DNA of 64,000 nucleotides from Pseudodesulfovibrio thermohalotolerans (GCF_021353295.2 NZ_CP120635.1:3501501-3565500), one strand, 5' to 3'; positions 31,615 to 40,936 are shown, counted from the first letter of the stretch. Notes: generated from the letters alone by a model not told the origin. Program-made: numbers and translations.

Positions 31615-32721
31615 CTACCCCACTTCAAGCCAGGCGGTGTTGTTTTTCGAACTCTCCAAACACGCCTCCATGAAACGTATACCCCGCACTCCATCCTCGC
31701 CGGTGGGGAAATCCACGGATGCACCCGTGGCGAGGGTGTCGCAAAACGCCTTGTAGATGTTGGCGAAGGCGAGCAGCCATCCCTCGGGATGCCCCGCCGG
31801 GGTGTACGAATAGGCCATGGCCCCGGGCAGCAGCGCGGGCGCGCCCCGCGTGATGAGCCGGGCGGGCTCGTTGATCGGCATGAATCGCAGATGATCGGGG
31901 TCTTCCTGGAACCACTCCAGACCGCCCTTGTCGCCGAAGATGCGCACCTTCAAACCGTTGACCATCCCGGTGGCGGCCTGGGAATACCAGTACACCCCGC
32001 GCGCGCCGGAGTCGTATTCCGTCAGGATGACGCCGTTGTCGTCAAGAATCCGACCTTCCACCAACGAATCGAGCCGGGCGGCGAGCCGGGTCAGTCTCAG
32101 GCCGGTGACATGAGGCACGAGGTACTCGATGTGCGACCCCACGTCGCTGAGCGACAGGGTCCCGCCGCTGCGAACGGGATCGGCACGCCAGGTCGCCTGG
32201 ACATGCCCGGTGTTCTCCAGCGGTTCGGCCAGCCATCCCTGGGGATACTCGCAGTTGATGAAACGGATCTCGCCGATGTCGCCGCGCGCGATCATCTCGC
32301 GCATCTGCCGAACCATGGGATAACCCGCGTAGGTGTAGGTCAAGCCGAGGACGAGCCCCCTTTCGCGGGCCATATCCACCAGTTCCTCGGCCTGGGCCGA
32401 GGTGTGGGTGAACGGCTTGTCGCACATGACGTTGATACCGCTTTTGAGGCACGCCTTGACGTTGGGGTAGTGAGCCTCATTGGAAGTGACCACCACGGCG
32501 AAATCGATATCCCCGGCCTCCAGACGGGCCAGCTCCTCAGGGGTGGCGTACACCCGATCTTCATCCAGACCAAGCTCCCGGCCCAAAACCCGGCTCTTTT
32601 CCAGGTCCCGCGAGAAACAACCCGCCACGAGATCCGCCTGCCCGTTCAGGGACAATGCGCGCCGGTGCACGTCGCCGACAAAAGCCCCGGGGCCGCCGCC
32701 GATCATGGCATATTTGAGCAT
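31615..32721 (-). CDS. Gfo/Idh/MocA family oxidoreductase
   Basis: A 368-residue NAD(P)-dependent sugar or inositol dehydrogenase-like enzyme. The Rossmann motif GGGPGAFVGDVHRRA is at the N-terminus, followed by VMCDKPFTHT with the family lysine (~95), and a C-terminal alpha/beta dimerisation domain containing SDVGSHIEYL. The substrate is unknown. Monocistronic, with its own terminator. Confidence 0.9.
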   Translation of the reverse strand: MLKYAMIGGGPGAFVGDVHRRALSLNGQADLVAGCFSRDLEKSRVLGRELGLDEDRVYATPEELARLEAGDIDFAVVVTSNEAHYPNVKACLKSGINVMCDKPFTHTSAQAEELVDMARERGLVLGLTYTYAGYPMVRQMREMIARGDIGEIRFINCEYPQGWLAEPLENTGHVQATWRADPVRSGGTLSLSDVGSHIEYLVPHVTGLRLTRLAARLDSLVEGRILDDNGVILTEYDSGARGVYWYSQAATGMVNGLKVRIFGDKGGLEWFQEDPDHLRFMPINEPARLITRGAPALLPGAMAYSYTPAGHPEGWLLAFANIYKAFCDTLATGASVDFPTGEDGVRGIRFMEACLESSKNNTAWLEVG

Positions 32722-32829
32722 ATCTTCACCTCTTTTTTCCCGGAAGCATACACCATGTCGCGCCGTCGGGGAACCCCGCCAGCCGGTTCCGCTGGCATAG
32801 CCGAACGCCCTGTGCTATCCCTTTCGGCC

Positions 32830-33231
32830 ATGGGAATTCTGACCAGAATCATGCCCTCGAAACGGACCGCGCACACTGGCGCTTCGGGCGAGGACGCGGC
32901 TGCACGGCACCTCGAATCCAGGGGATTCAGGGTGCTGGCCCGCAACTGGCGATACCGGCAATGGGAGCTGGACCTGGTCTGCCGCGACGGGGACACCGTG
33001 GTCTTCGTCGAGGTCAAGACGCGCAGGGCCGGGTCCATGGCCGCGCCGGGCGAAGCCCTGACGCGCGCCAAGCAGGCCCGGCTCATCAAGGCGGCCAGCC
33101 ACTATCTGACCGAGCACGACCTCTGGGACGAGCCGTGCAGGTTCGACCTGGCCTCGGTCACGGACACGGGCATGTCCCTGGATGTGGAAATTGAGGAGAA
33201 CGTCTTTCAACTGGACGGACAAAGAGCATGA
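32830..33231 (+). CDS. yraN: UPF0102 / YraN family nuclease-like protein
   Basis: About 133 residues with the UPF0102 features: GASGEDAAARHLESRGF, then ELDLVCRDGDTVVFVEVKTR, the PD-(D/E)XK-type core (Asp, Glu-x-Lys). The family is predicted to be Holliday-junction or DNA-end related. The start could be 32830 or 32851; neither has a ribosome binding site. The stop overlaps the rsmI start (ATGA). Confidence 0.9.
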   Translation: MGILTRIMPSKRTAHTGASGEDAAARHLESRGFRVLARNWRYRQWELDLVCRDGDTVVFVEVKTRRAGSMAAPGEALTRAKQARLIKAASHYLTEHDLWDEPCRFDLASVTDTGMSLDVEIEENVFQLDGQRA

Positions 33232-34058
33232 GCGAAACCGGCACCCTGTTTGTAGTGGCAACCCCTCTGGGCAATGCGGACGACCTGTCGCCCCGGGCGC
33301 GCAACGTCCTGATGGACGCTGACGTGATACTGGCCGAAGACACCCGAAGGGCCGGGCTGCTGTTCAAGCGGCTGGGCCTGGCCCGCCACGGCAGGCTGAT
33401 TTCCTTTTTCGAGCACAACGAGGACAAGAAGCTGCCCAAGGTCCTGGACCTGCTGGGCGAGGGCTTGTCCGTGGCGCTCATTTCGGACGCGGGCACCCCG
33501 CTCTTGTCCGATCCCGGATTCACTCTCGTGCGCGCCTGCCGCGAACAGGGATTCCGGGTCACGCCCGTACCCGGCCCCAGCGCGCCGGTCACGGCCCTGT
33601 CAGCCTCGGGGCTTCCGCCCCTGCCCTACACCTTTCTGGGGTTCCCGCCGCGCAAGAAGAGCCATACGGAAAAGCTCTTCGCCGCCCACCGCGACACCGG
33701 GGCCACCCTGGTCCTGTTCGAGCGCAAGACCCGACTGGCGGGCACGCTGGCCATTGCCCGCGACATCCTCGGGGAACGTGACTTCTGCGTGGCCCGGGAG
33801 CTGACCAAGGAGTACGAGGAATTCCTGCGCGGCAATCTCGGCGCGCTCGACGATTTCGATTTCGAGCTGCGCGGCGAGCTGACCGTCATTATCGGACCGG
33901 GCGCCGACTCGGATGGTGAAACCGACGAGGCGGTCATTCTCAAACGCATCGCCGAAGAGGCCGAGGCCGGGGGCAAGCCCAAGGAGATCGCCCGGCGAGT
34001 GGCCGAACGGAGCGAAGGATGGACGGCCAAGGAAATCTACGCCCTCATGCGCGACTGA
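33228..34058 (+). CDS. rsmI: 16S rRNA (cytidine1402-2'-O)-methyltransferase
   Basis: A 276-residue SAM-dependent tetrapyrrole-methylase-fold enzyme that 2'-O-methylates C1402 in the ribosomal decoding site. Motifs: LFVVATPLGNADDLSPRA, AEDTRRAGLL, SFFEHNE, ALISDAGTPLLSDPG, VPGPSAP and the C-terminal REL(T)KEYEEFLRG. It is coupled to yraN as in many bacteria. An 18-bp terminator hairpin follows. Confidence 0.96.
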   Translation: MSETGTLFVVATPLGNADDLSPRARNVLMDADVILAEDTRRAGLLFKRLGLARHGRLISFFEHNEDKKLPKVLDLLGEGLSVALISDAGTPLLSDPGFTLVRACREQGFRVTPVPGPSAPVTALSASGLPPLPYTFLGFPPRKKSHTEKLFAAHRDTGATLVLFERKTRLAGTLAIARDILGERDFCVARELTKEYEEFLRGNLGALDDFDFELRGELTVIIGPGADSDGETDEAVILKRIAEEAEAGGKPKEIARRVAERSEGWTAKEIYALMRD

Positions 34059-34077
34059 TCGCACGACAGCCAAAAGA

Positions 34078-34124
34078 CCGGAAGGCCGGAAGCGGGATAA
34101 TTCCGCTTCCGGCCTTCCGGTTTT
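34078..34124 (+). terminator. Strong rho-independent terminator of yraN-rsmI
   Basis: A perfect 18-bp stem (34078-34095 with 34103-34120), 7-base loop, then TTTT. Confidence 0.93.
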
Positions 34125-34145
34125 GCAACAGGCTTGGGAGGACGT

Positions 34146-34361
34146 CTAGTTCCCGTAAAGGGAGTCCTTGTGAAAGAAGCAGTAAAAATCTTCGGACTCG
34201 GAAAACAGGCAGGAGAGACGACGCGCGAACCGGGCGGCCATACGGGACACGACCGGACAGCAATTCTCGACAAACGAACGGATGGCCGTCCCCAGGCTCG
34301 CCAGCAGAAACATCAACGCGATGACCAGAACCCCGCCCACAAAAAACATACTTACTTCCAT
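34146..34361 (-). CDS. Small membrane protein (71 aa)
   Basis: The N-terminal half is one hydrophobic helix (residues ~5-25, FFVGGVLVIALMFLLASLG); the C-terminal half is basic with three cysteines. GGAGG stands nine bases before the ATG at 34361. No family recognised. Confidence 0.55.
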   Translation of the reverse strand: MEVSMFFVGGVLVIALMFLLASLGTAIRSFVENCCPVVSRMAARFARRLSCLFSESEDFYCFFHKDSLYGN

Positions 34362-34512
34362 CAACTTGAACCTCCAAAATTTAGAACGGCGATAATCCTA
34401 CCCCTTTTCGCTCCCGGCGCAACCCCGTTTTCAAATTCTTTTCTTCACATTCCAGGCTGGCCCGCCCGCGTCCCGGCTTGACTTATCGGCACGGCTGCAC
34501 CACAAATTTCCC

Positions 34513-35487
34513 ATGAACCTGACCGCCATAGCCAGCAAGGCTCTCGACGGCGTCCCGCTCTCCGACGCCGAGATATTGTTCCTTATGGAACTTGCCCCCG
34601 AACGCCTGCCGGAGCTGCTCGCCCACGCCCACCGCGTGCGCACGGCCAACTTCGGCAACGAGACGGGATTGTGCGCCATCGTCAACGCCAAGTCCGGCAC
34701 CTGCTCCGAGGACTGCGCCTTCTGCGCCCAATCCGGCCACCACGCGGCCGAAAGCCCGGAATACCCCCTGATGGACGCGGACGAGATCGCGGCCGCCGGA
34801 GCGCGGGCCAAGGCGGCTGGAGCCTCCCGGTTCGGCATCGTGGCCTCGGGCAAACTGGTCGGCGGGGCCGACCTGGACGGATTCGAGGCGGCGGTGCGAA
34901 GCGTGGCCGCGCAAGGGCTCGTCCCAGACCTGTCGCCGGGCATTCTCGACCGGACGCAGCTCACGCGACTGAAAAAAGCCGGATTGCGTGGCTATCATCA
35001 CAACCTGGAGACCTCGGCCCGGCACTTCCCGAAGATGTGCACCACCCACGCCTATGAAGAGGACGTGAACGCGGTGCGGGCCGGGCTCGACGCCGGGCTG
35101 TACGTCTGCTCGGGCGGCATCTTCGGCATCGGCGAGACCTGGGACGACCGCGTGGAGCTGGCCCTGCTCCTCCGCGAACTAGGCGTTCCGTCCGTGCCCA
35201 TGAATTTCCTGACGCCCATTCCGGGCACGCCATTGGAGGACCGCGCCCCGCTCTCCCCGGAGGAGGCGCTCAAGATCATCGCCCTGTATCGATTCCTGCT
35301 GCCGGACCGACAACTGCGCATCTGCGGCGGACGGCCCACGGTTTTCGGACAAGACCGCCGCGACGAAGTGCTGACCGCCGGGGCGAGCGGCCTTATGATC
35401 GGCGACTATCTGACCACCCGGGGCGGCGACGCCGACGCCGACCTCGCCGCGCTGAGCCGGGCCGGACTGATCCCGGCAAAGGAGTGA
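34513..35487 (+). CDS. bioB: Biotin synthase
   Basis: A 324-residue radical SAM enzyme that inserts sulfur into dethiobiotin. The radical SAM cysteines are Cys64, Cys68 and Cys71 in CSEDCAFCAQS. The auxiliary [2Fe-2S] ligands are expected further on (e.g. CTTH and CSGG). The first gene of a run with two bioY transporters; the other biotin-ring genes (bioA, D, F) are not here, so dethiobiotin is made elsewhere or imported. Confidence 0.96.
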   Translation: MNLTAIASKALDGVPLSDAEILFLMELAPERLPELLAHAHRVRTANFGNETGLCAIVNAKSGTCSEDCAFCAQSGHHAAESPEYPLMDADEIAAAGARAKAAGASRFGIVASGKLVGGADLDGFEAAVRSVAAQGLVPDLSPGILDRTQLTRLKKAGLRGYHHNLETSARHFPKMCTTHAYEEDVNAVRAGLDAGLYVCSGGIFGIGETWDDRVELALLLRELGVPSVPMNFLTPIPGTPLEDRAPLSPEEALKIIALYRFLLPDRQLRICGGRPTVFGQDRRDEVLTAGASGLMIGDYLTTRGGDADADLAALSRAGLIPAKE

Positions 35488-35492
35488 TCCGC

Positions 35493-36065
35493 ATGACCCG
35501 AAACGCCCTGCCCGATTCCCCCCTGGCCTCCCTGCACAAGCTCGTCTGGACCGCGCTCTCGGCCGCCCTCATCGGTGCCGGCGCGTACCTCATCGTGCCC
35601 ATCGGCCCGGTGCCGGTGTCCATGCAGCCCTTCTTCATCTTCCTGGCCGGATACCTGCTCGGCCCCCGGCACGCGGTTCTGGCGATGGCCCTGTACCTCC
35701 TGGCCGGAACCATCGGCCTGCCCGTGTTCGCGGGCGGCAAGTCCGGACTCGGATACCTGCTCGGCCCCACGGGCGGCTACCTGATCGGTTTTTTGGGCAC
35801 GGCCTTCGTCTGCGGCCTGGCCCGCACCCGGGAAGGCGCCCTGCCCTGGTTCCGGGGCACACTGGCCGGACTGGCCGCCGTGTGCGTCGCCTACGCCCTG
35901 GGCGCGGCCTGGCTCAAGACCGTCCTGGACCTCAGTTGGACCAAGGCCGCGGCCGTGGGCGTGCTGCCCTTCATTCCCTGGGACATCATCAAGGTGGTCG
36001 CGGCGCTGGCCGCCGCCCGGCACATGGTCCGCCTGGGTCTGACGCCCGACGGCCGCCAGGCGTAA
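35493..36065 (+). CDS. bioY: BioY biotin transporter (first copy)
   Basis: A 190-residue S-component of an ECF-type biotin importer with six helices. Typical segments: ALIGAGAYLIVPIGPVPVS, FFIFLAGYLLGP, GLPVFAGGKSGLGYLLGPTGGY. The ATG at 35493 follows AAGGAG that overlaps the bioB stop; the GTG at 35484 is too close to it. Energising EcfA/EcfT genes are not in the window. Confidence 0.93.
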   Translation: MTRNALPDSPLASLHKLVWTALSAALIGAGAYLIVPIGPVPVSMQPFFIFLAGYLLGPRHAVLAMALYLLAGTIGLPVFAGGKSGLGYLLGPTGGYLIGFLGTAFVCGLARTREGALPWFRGTLAGLAAVCVAYALGAAWLKTVLDLSWTKAAAVGVLPFIPWDIIKVVAALAAARHMVRLGLTPDGRQA

Positions 36066-36142
36066 CCGCCCGTACCCACTGGACAGCCGGGGGCGTCTGT
36101 GCTTTGATGCGCTCCCGCCCATAACCTGATAGGATGTCCGCA

Positions 36143-36691
36143 ATGAAGACCACCCCCCTGACTGATATCCACCGCCTGACCTGGACCGCGCTCATGGCCG
36201 CCCTCATCGGAGCCGGCGCCTACCTGAACCTGCCTATCGGGCCGGTTCCCGTCTCCCTGCAAACCTTTTTCGTCGCCTTGGCCGGATTCGCACTGGGCCC
36301 CAAACGGGGCGCGCTGGCCGTTGGCCTGTACCTCCTGGCCGGAATCGCCGGGCTGCCCGTTTTCGCGGGCGGCAAGTCCGGCCTGGGACACCTGTGCGGC
36401 CCCACCGGCGGCTTCCTGATCGGCTTCATTTTCTACGCCTTCATCGCGGGACTGGCCCGTACCGACGAGAGCATCTCCTGGGCGCGCGGATTCGTCTTCG
36501 GCATCCTGGGCATGGTCGTCCTCTTCACCATGGGCGCGGCCTGGCTCAAGTTTTCCCTCGACCTGACCTGGACCAGGACCTGGGCGGCGGGAGTGGCCCC
36601 GTTCATCCTCTGGGGCCTCATCAAAACCTCGCTCGCCGTCATCACGGGCAGACACCTTATCCGCGTCGGGCTCCTGCCCATGCGCACCTGA
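36143..36691 (+). CDS. bioY: BioY biotin transporter (second copy)
   Basis: A 182-residue paralogue of the preceding BioY, sharing the PIGPVPVS, GLPVFAGGKSG and GPTGG segments but clearly diverged. AGGA stands eight bases before the ATG at 36143; an in-frame ATG at 36134 overlaps that site. The two copies may differ in affinity or serve as a mixed complex, which is inference. Confidence 0.9.
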   Translation: MKTTPLTDIHRLTWTALMAALIGAGAYLNLPIGPVPVSLQTFFVALAGFALGPKRGALAVGLYLLAGIAGLPVFAGGKSGLGHLCGPTGGFLIGFIFYAFIAGLARTDESISWARGFVFGILGMVVLFTMGAAWLKFSLDLTWTRTWAAGVAPFILWGLIKTSLAVITGRHLIRVGLLPMRT

Positions 36692-36696
36692 TCGGA

Positions 36697-37494
36697 ATGC
36701 CCATGGCGGTTCACGGCTTCCCCCGGCTACAGGCCGACACAAAAACGATGGCCTTCCTGCGCAGCTTCCTGCGCTGCTATCTGGCGGGCGCGGCCTTCAA
36801 CACACGGGGAATGCAGAACATTGGGCTCATGTACGCCATGCAGCCGGGACTCCGGGCCATCCACCAGGACCCCAAGGAACTCCGCACCGCCCTCAAGCGC
36901 TATGCGCGCCATTACCAATCGCACCCGTTCTGGACTCCGTGCATGGTCGGCATCCTCCTGAACGTGGAGACCACCATCAGCGCCGGGCACTTCCCGGCGC
37001 ACATGCTGTCCAAGGTCCGGGACACCACCAGCTACACCCTGTCCGCCATCGGCGATTCCGTCTTCGCGGGCAGCCTGCTCATCTTCTGGGCTCTGCTGAC
37101 CATCTGTCTGCTCCTGACCGGATACCCGGTCGCGGCCTTCCTGCTGGGGCTGTTCATGTTCATCGGACTCCAGGCGTTCCGCGCATACACCTTCGCGGGC
37201 GGGGTGAAGCAGGGATTCCGCTTCCTGGAAAAACTCCGGCGGTGGGACCTCATCAACTGGGGCACCAAGGTCAAGTACGCCAACGCGGCCCTGCTGCTAT
37301 GGCTGTGGACGCTCATCTGGCCGCGCCCTTACGACTGGTGGGAATTCGTCATCGGCCTGGCCGCGCTCATGCTCTTCGGACGCTATGTGCGCACCGGCAT
37401 CCTCTCGCGGGTGTTGGCCGTAGCCGTATTCGTCGGCTTCATCGAACTTTTTCCGTGGATCGAGGCACTCGCCGAACACGCTTTTGGCTTGTGA
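36697..37494 (+). CDS. PTS mannose-family IID component
   Basis: A 265-residue membrane subunit of a mannose/fructose/sorbose-type phosphotransferase system. The N-terminal part shows FLRSFLRCYLAGAAFNTRGMQNIGLMYAMQPGL and a THPF-like SHPFWTPCMVGILLNVE segment, standard for EIID; the C-terminal part holds membrane helices. IIC, IIB and IIA genes are absent from this neighbourhood, so the IID is separated from its usual partners. The start lacks a clear ribosome binding site. Confidence 0.85.
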   Translation: MPMAVHGFPRLQADTKTMAFLRSFLRCYLAGAAFNTRGMQNIGLMYAMQPGLRAIHQDPKELRTALKRYARHYQSHPFWTPCMVGILLNVETTISAGHFPAHMLSKVRDTTSYTLSAIGDSVFAGSLLIFWALLTICLLLTGYPVAAFLLGLFMFIGLQAFRAYTFAGGVKQGFRFLEKLRRWDLINWGTKVKYANAALLLWLWTLIWPRPYDWWEFVIGLAALMLFGRYVRTGILSRVLAVAVFVGFIELFPWIEALAEHAFGL

Positions 37495-37543
37495 TTTCCT
37501 TCCCAATCGGACATAACCACGACGTGAAAAGCAGGTTTATATA

Positions 37544-37849
37544 ATGACGGACGCAAACAATAATACCGACGAAGCGCCGGAATACCTATCAAGGAAGGTC
37601 ATCGTCGCCTCCGAGAACGGGCTGCACGCCCGGCCCGCGGGACGACTGGCGCAGGAGGCCCAGGCCTTCGAAGCGAACATCTCCCTGGTGCACGACGGCC
37701 AGACGGTGGACGCCAAATCCATCCTTGATATACTGACCCTGGCCGCAGGCCCGGGCAACATGGTGGAGCTTCGCGCCGAAGGCTCGGACGCCGAAGCCGC
37801 GCTCAATCGGCTTGAAGCATTGTTCCTGAACAAATTCGAAGAGGCATAA
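37544..37849 (+). CDS. ptsH: Phosphocarrier protein HPr
   Basis: A 101-residue phosphocarrier. His28 in NGLHARPAG accepts phosphate from EI; Ser59 in VDAKSILDIL is the regulatory serine phosphorylated by HPr kinase. A ~15-residue acidic/Asn-rich N-terminal extension is longer than usual. It is followed immediately by the EI gene. Confidence 0.95.
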   Translation: MTDANNNTDEAPEYLSRKVIVASENGLHARPAGRLAQEAQAFEANISLVHDGQTVDAKSILDILTLAAGPGNMVELRAEGSDAEAALNRLEALFLNKFEEA

Positions 37850-39631
37850 ATGGCAGACACGACCCTCACGGGCATACCGGTCGCCACCGGCATTGCCATC
37901 GGCAAGGCCTATTTCGTCAACCGGAATCACATGGCGAACCTGCCTCGGCAGATCGTCGCCGCCGAAGACATGCCCGCGGAGATCGAACGCCTCCACGCCG
38001 CCTTCAAGTCCGTGGAAAAGGAGCTGGCCTCCATCCGCGAACAGGTGCCCGAAGAGCTCAAGAGCCACGGTTCCCTTATCGATACACATCTGATGATGCT
38101 CAAGGACCCCAAGCTGTCCGGGTCCGCCGAAAAATATATCGAAACCCTGGGCCTGAACGCGGCCTGGGCGCTCGAAAAGGCCGTCTCCGACCAGGAGGCC
38201 GCCTTCGAGGCCATCAAGGACCAGTACATTCGCGAACGTATGCAGGACGTGCGCGTGGTGGCCGAAAAAGTCCAGATCAAGCTCATGGGCGTCAAGTCCG
38301 ACCTGAACTCCATCTCCGGCCGAGCCATCATCATGGCCCACGACCTGACCCCGGCGGACACCGTCGAGCTTCAGGTGGACAAGATCATGGCCTTCGCCAC
38401 AGTGCGCGGCGGCAAAACCTCCCACACCGGCATCATGGCCCGGTCCCTCAACATCCCCGCCCTCGTGGGCGTGGGCAGGCTTGAGGAAATCCACGACGGC
38501 GATCTGGTCATCATCGACGGGCTGACCGGAAAAATCGTGGTCAACCCCACCGAATCTGAGCTGGCCGACTACAACGAACGGGCCGCCCTGTTCGAGGACT
38601 ACACGCGCAAGATACGTCGCCACTGCCACCTGCCCGCCGAGACCTTCGACGGCTCCCGCGTCATGGTCCAGGCCAACATAGAGCTGGTGGAGGAAGTCAC
38701 GGCGGTGCTGGACAACGGCGGCGAGGGCGTGGGCCTGTACCGCACGGAATACGCCTACCTCAACCGGACCAGCCTGCCCACCGAGGAAGAGCTGGCCGAA
38801 AAATACATTGACCTGGCCGCCATCATGGCCCCGCGAAAGGTGGTCTTCCGCACCCTCGACCTCGGCAGCGACAAATTCATCTCCACCTTCGGCGAACTCA
38901 ACGAGACCAACCCGGCCATGGGTCTGCGCGCCATCCGCTTCTGCCTCAAGAACCCGCAGCTGTTCAAAACACAGCTCCGGGCCATCCTGCGCGCCTCGGC
39001 CTACGGCAACGTCTCGCTCATGTTTCCAATGATCTCGGGCGTCAAGGAGATCCGCCAGGCAAAGGCGTGGCTGGCCCAGGCCAAGGCCGAACTGCGCCGC
39101 GAAGGCGTGAAGTACGATCCGGACATGCCGCTGGGGACCATGATCGAACTGCCCGCCGCCGTGTTCATCGCCGAGTTCCTGGCCCATGAGGTGGACTTCT
39201 TCTCCATCGGGACCAATGACCTCATCCAGTACTCCATCGGCGTGGACCGGACCAACCGCCACGTGTCCTATCTCTACCAGCCCCTGCACCCCGCAACGCT
39301 GCGAGCCATCAAATTGGTGGTTGACGCCGCGCACCAGGCAGGCATAGAAGTGTCCCTTTGCGGTGAGGTGGCGTCGGACCCGTTCTGCGTGCCCATCCTG
39401 CTCGGAATGGGCATCGACTCCATCTCCATGACCCCCCAGGCCATTCCCGGAATCAAACGGATCATCCGGCAGACGAACATGCACGACTGCCGTCTGCTCC
39501 TCAAGGATGTTCTGGAATGCCGCACGGTCAGCCGCATCAACAATCTGGTGATGGACAACATCTTCAAGCACTTTCCAGAAGAAGTCACCTTCTTCTCCTC
39601 CCTGCTCGAAAACGACGAGCAACCCAGTTAA
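37850..39631 (+). CDS. ptsI: PTS enzyme I
   Basis: A 593-residue phosphoenolpyruvate-protein phosphotransferase, the entry enzyme of the PTS. The phospho-histidine is His192 in GGKTSHTGIMARS. The PEP-binding TIM barrel follows, with GVGLYRTEYAY, RTLDLGSDK and the C-terminal ASDPFCVPILLGMGIDSISM, in which the usual cysteine-containing CGE segment is LCGEVASDP. It starts directly after the HPr stop and is followed at 3 bp by smpB. Confidence 0.95.
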   Translation: MADTTLTGIPVATGIAIGKAYFVNRNHMANLPRQIVAAEDMPAEIERLHAAFKSVEKELASIREQVPEELKSHGSLIDTHLMMLKDPKLSGSAEKYIETLGLNAAWALEKAVSDQEAAFEAIKDQYIRERMQDVRVVAEKVQIKLMGVKSDLNSISGRAIIMAHDLTPADTVELQVDKIMAFATVRGGKTSHTGIMARSLNIPALVGVGRLEEIHDGDLVIIDGLTGKIVVNPTESELADYNERAALFEDYTRKIRRHCHLPAETFDGSRVMVQANIELVEEVTAVLDNGGEGVGLYRTEYAYLNRTSLPTEEELAEKYIDLAAIMAPRKVVFRTLDLGSDKFISTFGELNETNPAMGLRAIRFCLKNPQLFKTQLRAILRASAYGNVSLMFPMISGVKEIRQAKAWLAQAKAELRREGVKYDPDMPLGTMIELPAAVFIAEFLAHEVDFFSIGTNDLIQYSIGVDRTNRHVSYLYQPLHPATLRAIKLVVDAAHQAGIEVSLCGEVASDPFCVPILLGMGIDSISMTPQAIPGIKRIIRQTNMHDCRLLLKDVLECRTVSRINNLVMDNIFKHFPEEVTFFSSLLENDEQPS

Positions 39632-39634
39632 ATC

Positions 39635-40117
39635 ATGGCCAAAAAGAAAAAGAACAAGACCCTTTCCCCCGACACCATCGCGGTCAACAAGCAAGCCCGC
39701 CGCCTCTACGAGATCCTTGAGACCCTGGAGGCGGGCATCTCCCTTGTTGGCTCCGAAGTGAAGTCCCTGCGCGGCGGACAGGTCTCGTTCAAGGACGGCT
39801 ATGTCTCCTTTCGCTCCGGCTCCGCCTTCCTGGTGGGCGTGCATATCGCCCCCTACGAAAAGACCGGCATCTACGACCAGCACGCTCCCGAACGCGCCCG
39901 GCGGCTTCTTCTGCACAAGCATGAAATCGACATGCTCCAGGCCAAGACCGAACAAAAAGGCCTCTCCGTGGTGCCCATGAAGATGTACTTCAGCCGCGGC
40001 AAGGTGAAGGTCCAGCTCGGCCTCGGACGCGGCAAGAACGTCCACTCCAAGAAGCAGGACCTCAAAGACCGCGACATCGCCCGCGACACACAGCGCCAGT
40101 TGGCTTCGTATAAGTAG
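39635..40117 (+). CDS. smpB: SsrA-binding protein SmpB
   Basis: A 160-residue tmRNA-binding protein for ribosome rescue. Family segments: [48 protein letters not shown] and the basic tail [14 protein letters not shown]...DR. A Lys-rich N-terminus ([19 protein letters not shown]) is typical. No ssrA gene is visible nearby. Confidence 0.96.
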   Translation: MAKKKKNKTLSPDTIAVNKQARRLYEILETLEAGISLVGSEVKSLRGGQVSFKDGYVSFRSGSAFLVGVHIAPYEKTGIYDQHAPERARRLLLHKHEIDMLQAKTEQKGLSVVPMKMYFSRGKVKVQLGLGRGKNVHSKKQDLKDRDIARDTQRQLASYK

Positions 40118-40145
40118 CTTCTTTTTTTTACTTCTTTAGTTTTTT

Positions 40146-40439
40146 TGCCTCCGGCGGCCGGGGGAAGGGGAGAAGGAAACCCTTTGAAAAAGGGCTTTCC
40201 TTCTCCCCTTCCCCCCGACCCCCCTCCCCCCTTACTTACAAAACTTTTTGGGGCGCTTAGGGGGTGTGTGGATGGTCCTGTGAGTTTGGTCCCTTCTTGA
40301 AACAGGGATCTTGGTCCTTTGTAGGAAGGTTGAAGCCTTGGTTGTCGACACCCTTGCCGAAGGCACATGAAAAGTTTTGGAGGGTCCAGGGAACCTTTTT
40401 CAAAAGGTTCCTTGGCGGGGTCCGGGGCGGCGCCCCGGG
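40146..40439. mobile_element. Fold-back repeat element, copy B (right end degenerate)
   Basis: The left terminal repeat (TGCCTCCGGCGGCCGGGG) is intact at 40146-40163. The left-arm hairpin differs from copy A by paired changes (GGAGAAGG with CCTTCTCC). The right arm keeps AGGGAACCTTTTTCAAAAGGTTCCTT, and ends in GCGCCCCGGG without the last 13 bases of the terminal repeat. The core (~40243-40370) is unrelated to that of copy A. Confidence 0.75.
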
Positions 40440-40472
40440 TTCCAAGCTTTATGCTGCGGAAATCAGACATAA

Positions 40473-40499
40473 AAAAAGGAGCCGTCGAGGCTCCTTTTT
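40473..40499 (-). terminator. Rho-independent terminator
   Basis: AAAAAGGAGCC / GGCTCCTTTTT (40473-40483 with 40489-40499) with loop GTCGA; T runs flank on both strands. It serves the minus-strand gene ending at 40522 and possibly smpB. Confidence 0.88.
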
Positions 40500-40521
40500 A
40501 CATGCGATATGATCGCGGAAA

Positions 40522-40926
40522 TTATTCGTTTGCGGCGAGCTTGCGACGGACTTGTTCGCAGACCTGTCCAGCGTCGCTTTCCTTTTCGGATTCCATGGCG
40601 ACGGCCAGGAGTTCGAAGAGTTGGTCGTAGTTGAATTCGAGGGTCAGGCTGCCGTTGCTGACGATGCAGCTCTCTTCGCGTTCTTCAAGGCGGTAGGCGC
40701 GGCGTTCGCGGGCGTGTCCGATGGCGGAGATGATGCTGTAGGCGAGCTGTTCGTCTTCGGCGCGGTAGAGCTTTTCCATGGTCAACATGCCGGTGTCGTC
40801 GTCAAAATACATTTCTTCGCCAATGAGACGGCCGGTAACCTTGAGATCCTCGCCGAAGTCATTGGGCAGGGCAACGTTCAAGATCGGGTCGCTCCCGTCA
40901 TAACCGCCAACCATTTTTTTCGACAT
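40522..40926 (-). CDS. Conserved hypothetical protein (134 aa)
   Basis: A soluble acidic protein beginning MSKKMVGGYDGSDP, with two cysteines and a helical C-terminus (FELLAVAMESEKESD). AAGGAG precedes the ATG. It is 10 bp downstream of the excisionase-like gene, so the two are probably one operon under the operator at 41218-41240. No domain recognised. Confidence 0.7.
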   Translation of the reverse strand: MSKKMVGGYDGSDPILNVALPNDFGEDLKVTGRLIGEEMYFDDDTGMLTMEKLYRAEDEQLAYSIISAIGHARERRAYRLEEREESCIVSNGSLTLEFNYDQLFELLAVAMESEKESDAGQVCEQVRRKLAANE

Positions 40927-40936
40927 GCCGTTCTCC

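Noticed and set aside
30904..32829. A long N-terminal extension of YraN through the 361-bp repeats
   Set aside because: The family N-terminus begins near 32851; the upstream part is repeat DNA and the complement of the oxidoreductase gene.
37589..40045. An 818-codon frame antisense to HPr, EI and smpB
   Set aside because: Crosses three certain genes; composition is typical of a shadow frame.
40118..40521. tmRNA (ssrA) gene next to smpB
   Set aside because: The gap is filled by the fold-back element and a terminator; no tRNA-Ala-like ends or tag frame seen.
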